From positions 1,801,501-1,865,500 of the forward strand of contig NZ_CP150304.1 in NCBI RefSeq assembly GCF_037992945.1: a stretch of DNA of 64,000 nucleotides. The letters are read 5' to 3'. Of this stretch, positions 28,285 through 37,206 are shown in pieces. The translations under genes were made by a program, and so were the position numbers. The notes under the pieces are model-generated. The model was not told the origin of the DNA. It made no database searches and saw only the letters and a list, made by a program, of their open reading frames with translations. The number at the start of each line of letters is the position of its first letter. Position 1 is the stretch's first letter. Origin of the DNA: Peribacillus sp. FSL E2-0218 (GTDB lineage: Bacteria; Bacillota; Bacilli; Bacillales; DSM-1321).

Positions 28285-28315
28285 AATATCTTTTGATTGT
28301 ATGTTTATAAAACTG

Positions 28316-28357
28316 AAAAAAGGATGTCCGACATTACTAATGGACATCCTTTTATTT
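28316..28357 (+). terminator. Terminator after the thioesterase
   Basis: Perfect 12-bp stem AAAAGGATGTCC / GGACATCCTTTT with a 12-base loop and T-rich tail (TTTTATTTTC). The A-rich left side lets it also act on minus-strand transcripts from the IclR gene. Confidence 0.85.
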
Positions 28358-28413
28358 TCTTAATAACTAACGACAGGAAAAAAGAAAGAGTGTTTTTCCT
28401 TTTCCAGCTTTTT

Positions 28414-29172
28414 TTAAGCTTCGGTATATCCGAAGACTTTCGAGATTTCCAAACAGCTCTTTCTTAGATATTGACTTAAAGGATCTTCGTAATGATCCGG
28501 AATGCTTTCCGTGAATCCAACGGCAGTGATTGCGCCCAATAATTCCGCATTGTAATTGAAAACCGGAATGGATATGGAGGAAACGGAAGGGACAAGAGGC
28601 TCCTTGGCAAACGCGATTTTGTTTTTGTGAATTTCATGATACTCCTCAGATTCTCTAAGAAAATCCCCCGTAACATTACGATCCTTTTCAATCCAATCCG
28701 CTGTCAAGGAAGGATCCTGGAATACAGTGAATACTTTTCCGGAAGAAGAGGAAGGAGGTAAACGCGTACCTAGCTGGGCACCGATATTCAGGTTTTGATT
28801 GGAGTTCCATATTTTTGCCGTTGTAGGTCCATCGTAAGTCCAAACGGAAAAAAGGACTGTGCAGGAGGTATGGTGACTGATTTCCTGCAAGTATGGAGTG
28901 ATTCGGCTTGTGATGTCCTCATTCCCTATGGCTGCCATGCCATATTGAATCAGCTTGCTGCCAAGGTGATACATACCAGTGGTCTTATCACGATATAGCA
29001 GTTCGAGCTGCGTTAACGTATTCAAATACTTATAGAGATTACTTTTCGTTATTTCCGTCAACTCTTGAATATCCGAGAATCTTAAAGGTTTTCTTTGGGA
29101 AGCAAGCAAATCTAAAATGCTCATTCCTATTTGCAATGATTGAATCGTCGATCCAGATTTTACGATTTCCAT
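28414..29172 (-). CDS. IclR-family transcriptional regulator
   Basis: A 252-residue IclR protein: N-terminal winged HTH (residues about 10-65, SGSTIQSLQIGMSILDLLAS and ITKSNLYKYLNTLTQLELL) and the C-terminal effector domain (about 80-250, GAQLGTRLPPSSSSGKVF, SVSSISIPVFNYNAELLGAI). It is divergent from the gentisate operon, and IclR regulators commonly control aromatic catabolism, so it very probably regulates that operon through the dyad at 29366. The effector is unknown; gentisate or 3-hydroxybenzoate are candidates. Confidence 0.9.
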   Translation of the reverse strand: MEIVKSGSTIQSLQIGMSILDLLASQRKPLRFSDIQELTEITKSNLYKYLNTLTQLELLYRDKTTGMYHLGSKLIQYGMAAIGNEDITSRITPYLQEISHHTSCTVLFSVWTYDGPTTAKIWNSNQNLNIGAQLGTRLPPSSSSGKVFTVFQDPSLTADWIEKDRNVTGDFLRESEEYHEIHKNKIAFAKEPLVPSVSSISIPVFNYNAELLGAITAVGFTESIPDHYEDPLSQYLRKSCLEISKVFGYTEA

Positions 29173-29335
29173 GTGTTAATCTCCCTACCCGTTTTAATTT
29201 TAAGTCTAGTATATCAGAATCTTTAAAAATTTAATGAATGAAGCCAGATAAATGAGCCGAACCGTTCATTCTCCAGATCAAAGTCACATGATGGGGGTGA
29301 ACCTGCCATTTTTATTAAAATGATGGCGATTATTC

Positions 29336-29365
29336 TTGACATTTTTCTGAAAATTAAGTTATTAT
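29336..29365 (+). promoter_or_regulatory. Sigma-A promoter of the gentisate operon
   Basis: TTGACA at 29336-29341 and TATTAT at 29360-29365, 18-base spacing. It lies 71 bases before the first gene and directly abuts the inverted repeat at 29366-29402. Confidence 0.65.
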
Positions 29366-29402
29366 TTATATAAATAGTGAACTAAGTTATCTATTTATAT
29401 AA
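29366..29402. promoter_or_regulatory. Inverted repeat operator downstream of the gentisate promoter
   Basis: 12-bp perfect arms TTATATAAATAG and CTATTTATATAA separated by 13 bases. It starts immediately after the -10, so a bound IclR repressor would block initiation. Confidence 0.6.
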
Positions 29403-29436
29403 TTATTAAAAACAAAGGCGAAAAGGAGAAGGGAAA

Positions 29437-30384
29437 ATGAAATTAGTAACTTTCAGCAATGAAGGATTTACACGTATTGGAGCACTTTATCCGAATAATG
29501 AAATAGTTGACTTGAACTATGCATATCAAGCGTTGCTCGAGAGCGAGGGGAAACTGCGCAGTGAACAAATTGCCGAGGCGTATGTTCCAGCCGCAATGGA
29601 AGCGTTTTTACAGGGAGGGAGAGAAAGCCTTTCCATCGCCGAAAAGGCTGCAGATCATGCATTCCATAATCGAAACTCTTTCAGACATAAGCTGATCCAT
29701 CATGTTGAAAACATCAAACTTGAGGCACCTGTCCAAAAGCCGGGGAAAATCATTTGTGTCGGGCACAACTACCGTGAACACATCGCTGAAATGGGCCGCG
29801 AATTACCGCCATTCCCAGTGGTTTTTGCAAAGTTCGCCAATACGGTGATCGGTCCCCAGGATGACATTCCGTTCTTCCCCATTTCTGAACAGCTTGATTA
29901 TGAAGCGGAATTCGCTTTTGTCGTCGGTCAAAGGGCACGAAATGTTTCTCAAGAGGAAGCACTTGATTATGTAGCAGGTTATACGATTGCCAATGATGTT
30001 ACGTATCGTGATATCCAACGCCGCACCCTTGAATGGCTTCAAGGAAAAACCGTTGAAGGAAGTGCTCCGATGGGACCTTGGTTAGTCACTTCCGATGAGC
30101 TGCCCGATCCATCTGGTTTAAATGTTCGGTTGACTGTTAATGGAGAAGAACGCCAAAAAACGAATACAGCCAACTTCGTATTCGACGTGAAATATTTAGT
30201 CGAATTCCTATCGAACTTAATGACTCTGGAACCTGGTGACATTGTCCTCACTGGAACACCGGGTGGGGTAGGAGTGGCCCGCGATCCACAAGCATTCTTA
30301 AAAGATGGTGATGTAGTCAAGATCGAAATCGACAAAATAGGTTATCTTGAAAATCGTGTGAGTCGTGCCGGGGAGGGGAAATGA
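29437..30384 (+). CDS. FAH-family hydrolase, probable fumarylpyruvate hydrolase
   Basis: A 315-residue fumarylacetoacetate-hydrolase family protein. The metal-binding triad region is visible: GHNYREHIAEMG, then DYEAEFAFVVG (E-x-E) and the downstream Asp in the VAGYTIANDVTYRD block, with LTGTPGGVG near the end. Next to gentisate dioxygenase it is expected to split fumarylpyruvate into fumarate and pyruvate (inferred from context; related FAH proteins act as hydratases or decarboxylases). First gene of the operon; ATG after AAAAGGAGAAGGGAAA. It overlaps the next gene by an ATGA. Confidence 0.85.
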   Translation: MKLVTFSNEGFTRIGALYPNNEIVDLNYAYQALLESEGKLRSEQIAEAYVPAAMEAFLQGGRESLSIAEKAADHAFHNRNSFRHKLIHHVENIKLEAPVQKPGKIICVGHNYREHIAEMGRELPPFPVVFAKFANTVIGPQDDIPFFPISEQLDYEAEFAFVVGQRARNVSQEEALDYVAGYTIANDVTYRDIQRRTLEWLQGKTVEGSAPMGPWLVTSDELPDPSGLNVRLTVNGEERQKTNTANFVFDVKYLVEFLSNLMTLEPGDIVLTGTPGGVGVARDPQAFLKDGDVVKIEIDKIGYLENRVSRAGEGK

Positions 30385-30875
30385 TGATGGCTTCTCAGAA
30401 CATCGCAAAATCGATTGCATCAATTCAGCAATCGATAGACCATATTTTGGAAACGACCAAAAACCTTCCGGAAGAAACGATCCGCTGTAACCCTACAGAA
30501 GATGAATGGTCAATCTTGCAAATACTTTCCCATATAGCGGAAGCCATTCCTTATTGGTTAGGTGAAGTGCAAACGGTAGTGGCTATGCCTGGCTCCAAAT
30601 GGGGCCGCGGATTGCAGGATCCGGCCCGATTGGCAGCAGTTACCGATACGGAACGGCTTTCTGTCGATGATGTCAAAAAACATGTGGAGGAGCTCAAAGA
30701 TGAAGTGGAGAGCGTGCTCGGGAATTTAGATGAAGAAACGCTATCTATAGAGTCACCACATCGGAACTTTATTAAATTTGGAAATAAACCCGTTTCTTAT
30801 ATTGTTGATCACTTCATCGATGAACACATATCAGGACACTATGGACAGATCAAGCGAAATCTTTCAAAAATGTAA
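30381..30875 (+). CDS. DinB-fold protein, candidate maleylpyruvate isomerase
   Basis: A 164-residue four-helix protein of the DinB/YfiT superfamily. It has the expected three metal histidines, H51 (ILSHIAEA) and H149/H153 (DEHISGHYGQ), and opens with a typical amphipathic helix. In actinobacteria a mycothiol-dependent DinB-fold enzyme isomerises maleylpyruvate to fumarylpyruvate. Bacillaceae use bacillithiol and the DinB superfamily includes bacillithiol S-transferases, so this may be a bacillithiol-dependent isomerase (inference). Its position between the hydrolase and the dioxygenase supports that. The start overlaps the previous stop; three ATGs in a row leave the exact start open. Confidence 0.75.
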   Translation: MMMASQNIAKSIASIQQSIDHILETTKNLPEETIRCNPTEDEWSILQILSHIAEAIPYWLGEVQTVVAMPGSKWGRGLQDPARLAAVTDTERLSVDDVKKHVEELKDEVESVLGNLDEETLSIESPHRNFIKFGNKPVSYIVDHFIDEHISGHYGQIKRNLSKM

Positions 30876-30908
30876 TGACGATAGTTAAAAAAGAAGGTAG
30901 GGATAATT

Positions 30909-32021
30909 GTGGCTGAAAAACTAGAATACATGAATAGTGCAATCGTAAAAGATTTTACAAAGGATATCCAGCAGTACAATTTAGGCCCTCTGTGGGAAGC
31001 CATTCCAGCTCTGATGGACCATGAGCCCAAACCTCATGCGGAGGCTTATTTATGGAAAGAGGAGCTATTGACAAAAAAGTTGTTGGAAGCCGCTGAAATT
31101 TTTACGCCCGACCGTGGAGGGGAGCGAAGGGCCATCTATTTTCAAAACCCAGGCTTAACTTATCGCAAGCCATGGGGATGGGCTTCTACCACACAAACGC
31201 TTTATGCAGCGGTTCAATTATTGCTGCCAGGTGAAGTGGCTCCTTCCCACCGTCATTCCCAAAGTGCCCTGCGATTCATAACGAACGGGGAGGGGGCCTA
31301 CACCATCGTCCAGGGGGAAAGGATCTTCATGGAAGAGGGAGATTTCTTGATTACACCTAAAAATTTATGGCATGGTCATGGCCATATTGGAGATAAACCG
31401 ATGATTTGGATGGATGCCCTAGATATCCCGACCATTTATTCCATAGGCGGCACTTTTTTTGAACCGTATCCTGATCGAATCGAAACGCCTAAACGTCCGG
31501 ATAATTTTTCAGAACTGCGTTATCATGGCGGAATGGTGCGTCCTGTATCCGATCGTTATTCACAAGTGGCTCCACTTGCCAATTACAAATGGGAAGGCAC
31601 CCAATCTGCGATTGAAGGATTGATGAATTTCGATCCAGATCCATATGAAGGTTTTGCCGTAGAATATATCAACCCTTCAAACGGGCAAACCGCCAACCCT
31701 ACAATGGGAGCTTGGATGCAAAAGCTGCCGCAAGGTTTTCATACCAAAGCTCATCGCCATACCCATTCTACCATCTATCAAGTACATCAAGGTACAGGGT
31801 ATACGGTCATTAATGGCGTTCGTTTTGATTGGTCTAAGGGAGATTATTTCGTCGTTCCGAATTGGGCTTGGCATGAGCACGTTGCAGAAGTGGATTCCTA
31901 CCTATTCTCGGTCAATGATCTTCCAATCATGGAGAGATTCGACTTGGAACAGCAACAGGCATTTGACGCAAATAATGGGTACCAAAAGGTTGAACGTGAA
32001 TTTAAACCTGTGCTGGTATAA
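30909..32021 (+). CDS. Gentisate 1,2-dioxygenase
   Basis: A 370-residue bicupin that opens the gentisate ring to maleylpyruvate with Fe(II) and O2. The N-terminal cupin has the metal motif APSHRHSQSALRF (H114, H116) and the following WHGHGH (H155-H159); the C-terminal cupin has AHRHTHSTIYQV and WHEHV. YRKPWGWASTTQTLYA before the first cupin is characteristic of gentisate dioxygenases. The GTG start at 30909 follows AAGAAGGTAGGGATAATT, 33 bases after the DinB-fold gene. Confidence 0.92.
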   Translation: MAEKLEYMNSAIVKDFTKDIQQYNLGPLWEAIPALMDHEPKPHAEAYLWKEELLTKKLLEAAEIFTPDRGGERRAIYFQNPGLTYRKPWGWASTTQTLYAAVQLLLPGEVAPSHRHSQSALRFITNGEGAYTIVQGERIFMEEGDFLITPKNLWHGHGHIGDKPMIWMDALDIPTIYSIGGTFFEPYPDRIETPKRPDNFSELRYHGGMVRPVSDRYSQVAPLANYKWEGTQSAIEGLMNFDPDPYEGFAVEYINPSNGQTANPTMGAWMQKLPQGFHTKAHRHTHSTIYQVHQGTGYTVINGVRFDWSKGDYFVVPNWAWHEHVAEVDSYLFSVNDLPIMERFDLEQQQAFDANNGYQKVEREFKPVLV

Positions 32022-32125
32022 AACCGTTCCAGAGGAATGAGGGTATTCAGCCCATGGCCAAGAGGTCGATTGAAAGCGTTTACCATTAAGCGGTGCAGCA
32101 TCTTAACTGATTTAGGGGGGAATGA

Positions 32126-33334
32126 ATGATGAACAGAGAAAATAAGCCATTCATTGTTATCGGCGGTGGAATAGGCGGATTGGCAACGGCTCTTGGCATT
32201 GCAGAAACGAAACAATATGTCAAAGTGTTGGAACAAGCGCCTGAATTTGGGGAAATTGGTGCAGGAATTCAACTGGCTGCGAACGCAACCAATGTGTTAC
32301 AGCGCTTGGGTGTGATGGATAAAATTAACGAAATTGCAGTCTTTCCGAAAAGGTTGGTACTGATGGATGCTTTCTCGGGCAAGGAGCTTTCCGCCTTGGA
32401 TTTAGGTAATGTTTATAAAGAAAGATATGGGGCGCCGTACGTTGTTTTGCACCGTTCCGATCTGCATAAAGTACTGGCAGAAGCCTGTGAAAGCAACCCG
32501 TTCATCGAGCTGGTGACCAACCAGACCATCATTGAAGCGGAGGAACATGGCGGTGAAGTTTCCGTTACTGCTGCGGACGGAGCCCAACATATCGGAACGG
32601 CCGTAATCGGTGCAGATGGATTATGGTCAAATGCGCGTAAACTGCTAGTGGAAGATCAACCGGTCTGCTCGCAATATGTGGCTTATCGGGGAGCGATTCC
32701 GATGGATGAGGTAACAAGCCATGGAGATTTGGATGATGTGTATATGTGGATCGGGCCAAATCTTCATCTTGTTCAATATCCGGTTAGAAGGGGAGAACTG
32801 TACAATCAAGTAGTGGTCTTCAAGAGCTCTCAATACACAAAAGAAAATGAACAAACCAATCACTGGGGAACACCGGATGAAATGGATCGTGTTTTTGCAG
32901 GGACTTGCGAGCTTGTCCAAAATGCAATTTCATTCATTCAACGTCAACGTCGCTGGCCGATGTATGACCGCCTGCCAATTGATAATTGGACTAAAGGCAG
33001 GATTACGCTTATGGGGGATGCTGCTCATCCGATGCTTCAATACTTGGCGCAAGGAGCCTGCCAGGCTTTAGAGGATGCAGCTTATTTGACGGATATGCTG
33101 CACAAGCATGATCAGGACATTGAACAAGCTTTCATGGAGTATCAAGAAGAACGCATTCCTCGAACGGCAAATGTTCAGAGCAGTGCAAGAATGTGGGGGG
33201 AAATCATCCACAATACGACTGACGCCGGCATTCTCCTCCGGGATACCATCCTATCAAGTCGCACGGGTAAGGATTTCAAATTCATTGATGAATTCCATGG
33301 ATATAATAAAAAGGCCCGTGAAAGCATCATTTGA
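32126..33334 (+). CDS. 3-hydroxybenzoate 6-hydroxylase (FAD-dependent monooxygenase)
   Basis: A 402-residue group A flavoprotein monooxygenase with the FAD motif VIGGGIGGLATALGI near the N-terminus, the D-G motif IGADGLWSNAR and GDAAHPMLQYLAQGACQALEDA. The family includes salicylate 1-hydroxylase; the overall match, and the gentisate dioxygenase upstream, point to para-hydroxylation of 3-hydroxybenzoate to gentisate, consuming NADH. Start ATG 32126 after TTAGGGGGGAATGA. It is the last gene of the operon and is followed by a strong terminator. Confidence 0.85.
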   Translation: MMNRENKPFIVIGGGIGGLATALGIAETKQYVKVLEQAPEFGEIGAGIQLAANATNVLQRLGVMDKINEIAVFPKRLVLMDAFSGKELSALDLGNVYKERYGAPYVVLHRSDLHKVLAEACESNPFIELVTNQTIIEAEEHGGEVSVTAADGAQHIGTAVIGADGLWSNARKLLVEDQPVCSQYVAYRGAIPMDEVTSHGDLDDVYMWIGPNLHLVQYPVRRGELYNQVVVFKSSQYTKENEQTNHWGTPDEMDRVFAGTCELVQNAISFIQRQRRWPMYDRLPIDNWTKGRITLMGDAAHPMLQYLAQGACQALEDAAYLTDMLHKHDQDIEQAFMEYQEERIPRTANVQSSARMWGEIIHNTTDAGILLRDTILSSRTGKDFKFIDEFHGYNKKARESII

Positions 33335-33381
33335 TTTGTTTCTTTGGAAATCGGGAAGTTAGATATTTTACAAAGAATTTT

Positions 33382-33413
33382 GCCTTTTTTCCTTTTGGAA
33401 AAAAGGCTTTTTT
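33382..33413 (+). terminator. Terminator of the gentisate operon
   Basis: Perfect 11-bp stem GCCTTTTTTCC / GGAAAAAAGGC, 4-base loop, six T after it, 48 bases behind the hydroxylase stop. Confidence 0.9.
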
Positions 33414-33908
33414 GCTGGTTATCGAACCATACTTTCTAAATGGTACGACTGAAAAAGGGATATAAGCCGACCTTTTCTTGAAAGTAGAAAGAATTAAAAT
33501 ACTGCGCTGACTAATATACACATGAAATAAAATGGACAAAGGCATTCGCCCCGTTTGATGTAGAGCTCATTCTCCGTAAAAGAATTTTTTACAATAGTAT
33601 TTATTTTAATCACCTATAACCGCCATTTTATAGTTTTATTCTTTTTATTCAGAAAAATAAGAATGTTGTTTGACTTTGGTATAACAATATTATAATATGA
33701 TATTAAGAAGTTGAGAGATGTTTTATTTTATGGGAAAGAGAGCGGTTCCATTTGGGTTTCCAGAGAAAAGGAAGCATTGATTTCCTTTATTGTTGTAAAT
33801 GAAAGTCTTTGTTTCTATGAATCTACAGAACGGAAAGAATCTGGATTTTTTACAAAATGGTCTTCTCCAGTTACACAGCACCTTTTATGAAATAAAGGAG
33901 GTTTAACA
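33414..33908. other. Leader/intergenic region of the 34-42 kb operon
   Basis: About 500 bases with no gene. It contains the candidate promoter and dyad near 33670-33701 and a leader of about 210 bases to the first gene. No riboswitch-like structure was recognised. Confidence 0.4.
33670..33698 (+). promoter_or_regulatory. Candidate promoter and dyad for the unknown catabolic operon
   Basis: TTGACT at 33670-33675 and TATAAT at 33691-33696 (15-base spacing, short). The -10 lies inside a perfect 12-base palindrome ATATTATAATAT (33687-33698), which could be a site for the GntR regulator encoded at the operon's end. Confidence 0.4.
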
Positions 33909-34946
33909 ATGGTAGAACATGTAGAACATCGTTCGGGCTCTGTTCGGACGGTACTGGGATTGGTGCCAGCTCAAGAACTAGGCGTTGTGCTTATTCATGA
34001 ATCACTTCTTTCTGTTATGCCTGGAGCGGAATATGCTCCGGAAATTGATATGGACAAGAGTAAGATTTTTGATATCTTACATCGTAAATTAACGGAATTC
34101 CGTCGCAGTGGCGGAAAAACGATTGTAGATCATCGCGGGATGTTCCATGGCCGTGACGTCAAGCTTTATGAAACGCTTTCCAAGACGACAGGGGTACATA
34201 TCGTAGCTTCAACAGGCTTAGGACCAGAACGGATGCTAAGTGGGTATTTCACTACCCCGCAAACTCATCCACCAACACCTTGGCCAGCTGAACAATTTGC
34301 TGGTTTGTTTATAAAAGAGGTGATGGAAGGAATTGTCGTTCCGCGTGTGGAACGATCAGGTCCTGCAGGGATTGTGACATCCATTGCAACTCAAAGTGGG
34401 ATTGTCCAAATTGAAGAGAATCTTTTCCGCGGCTGTGCACAAACTGGAATGGCAACAGGAGTGCCGGTATCCTTGCAATATGGTGCAAATGCCCTGAAAG
34501 ATTTGGAAATGGTATTAAGCGAAGGCATTGAACCGCACCGCGTCATCATCGGGGGACTTGACCGTTTGGATGCAGTTAAACGTAAAGAAGCGTTTGCTGT
34601 GGCGGAACGTGGTGCGTATGTTGCTTTAGACCATGTTGGCTGGTCTACACGAGAAGGCTATATAGATGATAGGGAGCGTGCTCGGTTAATTGCAGAACTA
34701 TTCGAAAAAGGCCTAGGTGAACGTGTCTTGATTTCAACGAATGCCGTTGGCTGTGCAAAAGGTCATGAAACAAAGGATATGGACTTCAATTACCTACTAG
34801 TACAATTCGTTCCGATCCTGCGTCAAGCAGGAGTATTGAATGAAGAAATCCGTATATTGTTAGAAGAAAATCCGCAGCGTGTACTGGCTGTTGATGCCCC
34901 TGCAACTGTCAAAAGGGAAACTGCCGCGGGATCAAAGCAAAAATAA
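33909..34946 (+). CDS. Phosphotriesterase-family protein lacking the metal ligands
   Basis: A 345-residue TIM-barrel protein clearly related to the next gene and to phosphotriesterase-like lactonases, but with every metal-binding residue altered. The first H-x-H is H30-E-S32, the bridging lysine position reads T157, and the following histidines and the aspartate are replaced (Q190, G216, N278, judged by eye alignment with the neighbour). It therefore looks like a non-catalytic paralogue that could partner or regulate the active copy. First gene of the operon, ATG after ATAAAGGAGGTTTAACA; the next gene starts 20 bases later. Confidence 0.78.
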   Translation: MVEHVEHRSGSVRTVLGLVPAQELGVVLIHESLLSVMPGAEYAPEIDMDKSKIFDILHRKLTEFRRSGGKTIVDHRGMFHGRDVKLYETLSKTTGVHIVASTGLGPERMLSGYFTTPQTHPPTPWPAEQFAGLFIKEVMEGIVVPRVERSGPAGIVTSIATQSGIVQIEENLFRGCAQTGMATGVPVSLQYGANALKDLEMVLSEGIEPHRVIIGGLDRLDAVKRKEAFAVAERGAYVALDHVGWSTREGYIDDRERARLIAELFEKGLGERVLISTNAVGCAKGHETKDMDFNYLLVQFVPILRQAGVLNEEIRILLEENPQRVLAVDAPATVKRETAAGSKQK

Positions 34947-34966
34947 ATGCGAGGAGGGAATCTGTT

Positions 34967-35980
34967 ATGGGGAAGGTAAATACGGTTTTAGGTCCGATCG
35001 CGTCAGAAGATCTAGGAATCACTGCAATGCATGAACATATTGGTTTTGGTCTTCCTGGATGTGACTTGGATACTCAGTGGTGGAAAAAGCCTGAAGAAGC
35101 ATTTGACGTTACCATTCAAAAGTTGCGGCGCTTTCGTGAACATGGCGGTAAAACATTCGTTGATTGTACAGGCATCGGAAATGGGCGTGACATCGAATAT
35201 TTCCAGGTGCTTTCTCGCAGAACTGGCGTCAATATCGTGGCCGTTACAGGTTTTGTAGCAGGGGATTCAGCGTTGCCCTATTTCCGTAACAAAACAGTTG
35301 AGTATTTGACAAACTTATTCATACATGAAATCACGGTGGGGATCGATGGTACAAGCGCAAAAGCTGGCGCTGTTAAAGTAGGCGTCAGCCGAGAAGGCTT
35401 AAGTGAACTGGATCAACGCATCTATCGGGCAGCTGCACGTGCTGCAGTGAAAACAGGTGTCCCAATCATTACACACTTATCAACAGAACCGGAACTGGCG
35501 ATTGACATTTTTGAATCCGAAGGGTTGCCTCTAAATCGTGTACTAATGGGCCATGCAGATGTTGGTCAAGATGCCGATGAAGAGCGTGATAAAATGATCG
35601 CAAGCCGAGGCGGATATGTAGGTTTCGACACGATTGGTTACGACAAGGAGATGGAAAATGCGCCATATTGGTCACGTCCCCGTCAAGACCGTGTTAAGCA
35701 TTTTCTTTCTTTCCTCGAAAAAGGCTTTCTTGAACGGGCTGTGATTTCAGCCGATGCTAACTGCTGTGCACTAGGCTGGCCAGGGTTAAAGGGACACTCT
35801 GTAAACTACTTGTTTGAAGAATTCATCCCCGACCTTCGGAAAGCCGGTGTCGCTGAAGATGTATTTGACCAATTATTAGTACGTACTCCTGCAAATTTCC
35901 TTACCATGCAAGAACCTAGTTTGAAAGCAAATCCGTTATCAAATAACGATATTGGATGTGTTCCTATTATCAAAAGCTGA
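34967..35980 (+). CDS. Phosphotriesterase-like lactonase family hydrolase
   Basis: A 337-residue amidohydrolase-superfamily enzyme with a full binuclear metal site: H22-x-H24 (MHEHIGFG), bridging K137 (GAVKVG), H169 (IITHLS), H195 (MGHAD) and D262 (ISADAN). Relatives hydrolyse lactones or carboxylic esters, rarely organophosphates. In this operon a lactone or ester substrate is most likely. Start ATG after GCGAGGAGGGAATCTGTT. The degenerate copy precedes it. Confidence 0.82.
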   Translation: MGKVNTVLGPIASEDLGITAMHEHIGFGLPGCDLDTQWWKKPEEAFDVTIQKLRRFREHGGKTFVDCTGIGNGRDIEYFQVLSRRTGVNIVAVTGFVAGDSALPYFRNKTVEYLTNLFIHEITVGIDGTSAKAGAVKVGVSREGLSELDQRIYRAAARAAVKTGVPIITHLSTEPELAIDIFESEGLPLNRVLMGHADVGQDADEERDKMIASRGGYVGFDTIGYDKEMENAPYWSRPRQDRVKHFLSFLEKGFLERAVISADANCCALGWPGLKGHSVNYLFEEFIPDLRKAGVAEDVFDQLLVRTPANFLTMQEPSLKANPLSNNDIGCVPIIKS

Positions 35981-36039
35981 CGCGATTATTATTGAGAGCT
36001 GAACATCTGATTTAACTAGACTAACAGGGGGGAGCAAAG

Positions 36040-37203
36040 ATGACTATAAAAGGAAGGGCCTATATCGCGGGAGCATTCGAACATCCAATGCGTAAAGCCC
36101 CTGATAAGTCGGTTTCAGCCATACATGCTGAATGTGCCAAAGGTGCATTGGCTGATGCTGGACTCTCATTTGCAGATGTCGATGGCTATTTCTGTGCGGG
36201 TGACGCACCTGGAGGCGTCCACTCCATGGTCGATTACCTAGGCCTTGATGTCCGGCATGCAGATGGGACAGATACAGGGGGGTCTTCATATATTGCGCAC
36301 GTTTCACATGCCGCCCAGGCGATAATATCTGGAAAATGCAATGTTGCCTTGATCACGATGGGGGGCCGTCCCCGCTCAGAAGGAAGAAGCGGTGTAAAAC
36401 AAAAGATTGTCGGAGCAAATGTCCCTGAAGCACCTTTTGAACTAACTTATGGTCCGACAGCTGTAAATGAGTATGCAATGGCTACCATGCGTCATATGCA
36501 CGAATATGGTACAACAAGTGAACAGCTTGCATGGGTAAAAGTTGCAGCTTCCCATCATGCCAAGCATAACCCAAATGCGATGCTGCGTGATGTAGTAACC
36601 ATAGAAGATGTGCTTTCTTCCCCCATGATTGCCGATCCATTGCATCGATTGGATTGCTGTGTGGTCAGTGATGGCGGCGGTGCTATTATTGTCGTAAGCC
36701 CTGAAATTGCCAAAAGCCTCAATCGTCCCCTTATCAGGGTGTTGGGTGCAGGAGAATCATCCAAGGGGCTTTTGGGAGGCAAGGCTGATCTTACTTATAG
36801 TGGTGCAGTACGGTCGGGGGCATCAGCTTTTGCCGAAGCCGGGGTAAATTCACAAGATATTAAGTATGCATCAATCTATGATAGCTTTACGATCACGGTG
36901 TTGATGCAGCTTGAGGATTTAGGTTTCTGCAAAAAGGGCGAAGGCGGTAAATTCGTTGCCGATGGAAACCTGATTTCTGGTGTTGGCAAACTTCCCATCA
37001 ATACAGATGGCGGCGGGTTGAATAACAACCATCCTTCGGGTCGAGGCGGCATGATTAAACTGATAGAGGCTGTGCGGCAACTCCGTGGAGAGTCACATCC
37101 AAAGGTCCAGGTGAACAATTGTGATCTTGCACTGGTTCATGGTACTGGTGGCGGCCTCGCAAGTCGACATGGCAGTGCAACATTGATCTTGGAAAGGGTG
37201 TGA
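36040..37203 (+). CDS. Thiolase-like protein without catalytic cysteine (Ltp2-type aldolase candidate)
   Basis: A 387-residue thiolase-fold protein. The nucleophile region reads TDTGGSSYIAHV (residues about 78-88), with Gly/Ser where thiolases have Cys, and the C-terminal cysteine loop reads VHGTGGGLASRHG, again without Cys; the HP motif (NNNHPSGRGG) is kept. Such proteins paired with a DUF35 partner, as here, act as retro-aldolases on CoA thioesters in steroid side-chain breakdown (Ltp2/ChsH2). The adjacent DUF35 gene, 3 bases downstream, fits that. The actual substrate is unknown. ATG follows AGGGGGGAGCAAAG. Confidence 0.8.
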   Translation: MTIKGRAYIAGAFEHPMRKAPDKSVSAIHAECAKGALADAGLSFADVDGYFCAGDAPGGVHSMVDYLGLDVRHADGTDTGGSSYIAHVSHAAQAIISGKCNVALITMGGRPRSEGRSGVKQKIVGANVPEAPFELTYGPTAVNEYAMATMRHMHEYGTTSEQLAWVKVAASHHAKHNPNAMLRDVVTIEDVLSSPMIADPLHRLDCCVVSDGGGAIIVVSPEIAKSLNRPLIRVLGAGESSKGLLGGKADLTYSGAVRSGASAFAEAGVNSQDIKYASIYDSFTITVLMQLEDLGFCKKGEGGKFVADGNLISGVGKLPINTDGGGLNNNHPSGRGGMIKLIEAVRQLRGESHPKVQVNNCDLALVHGTGGGLASRHGSATLILERV

Positions 37204-37206
37204 CTT

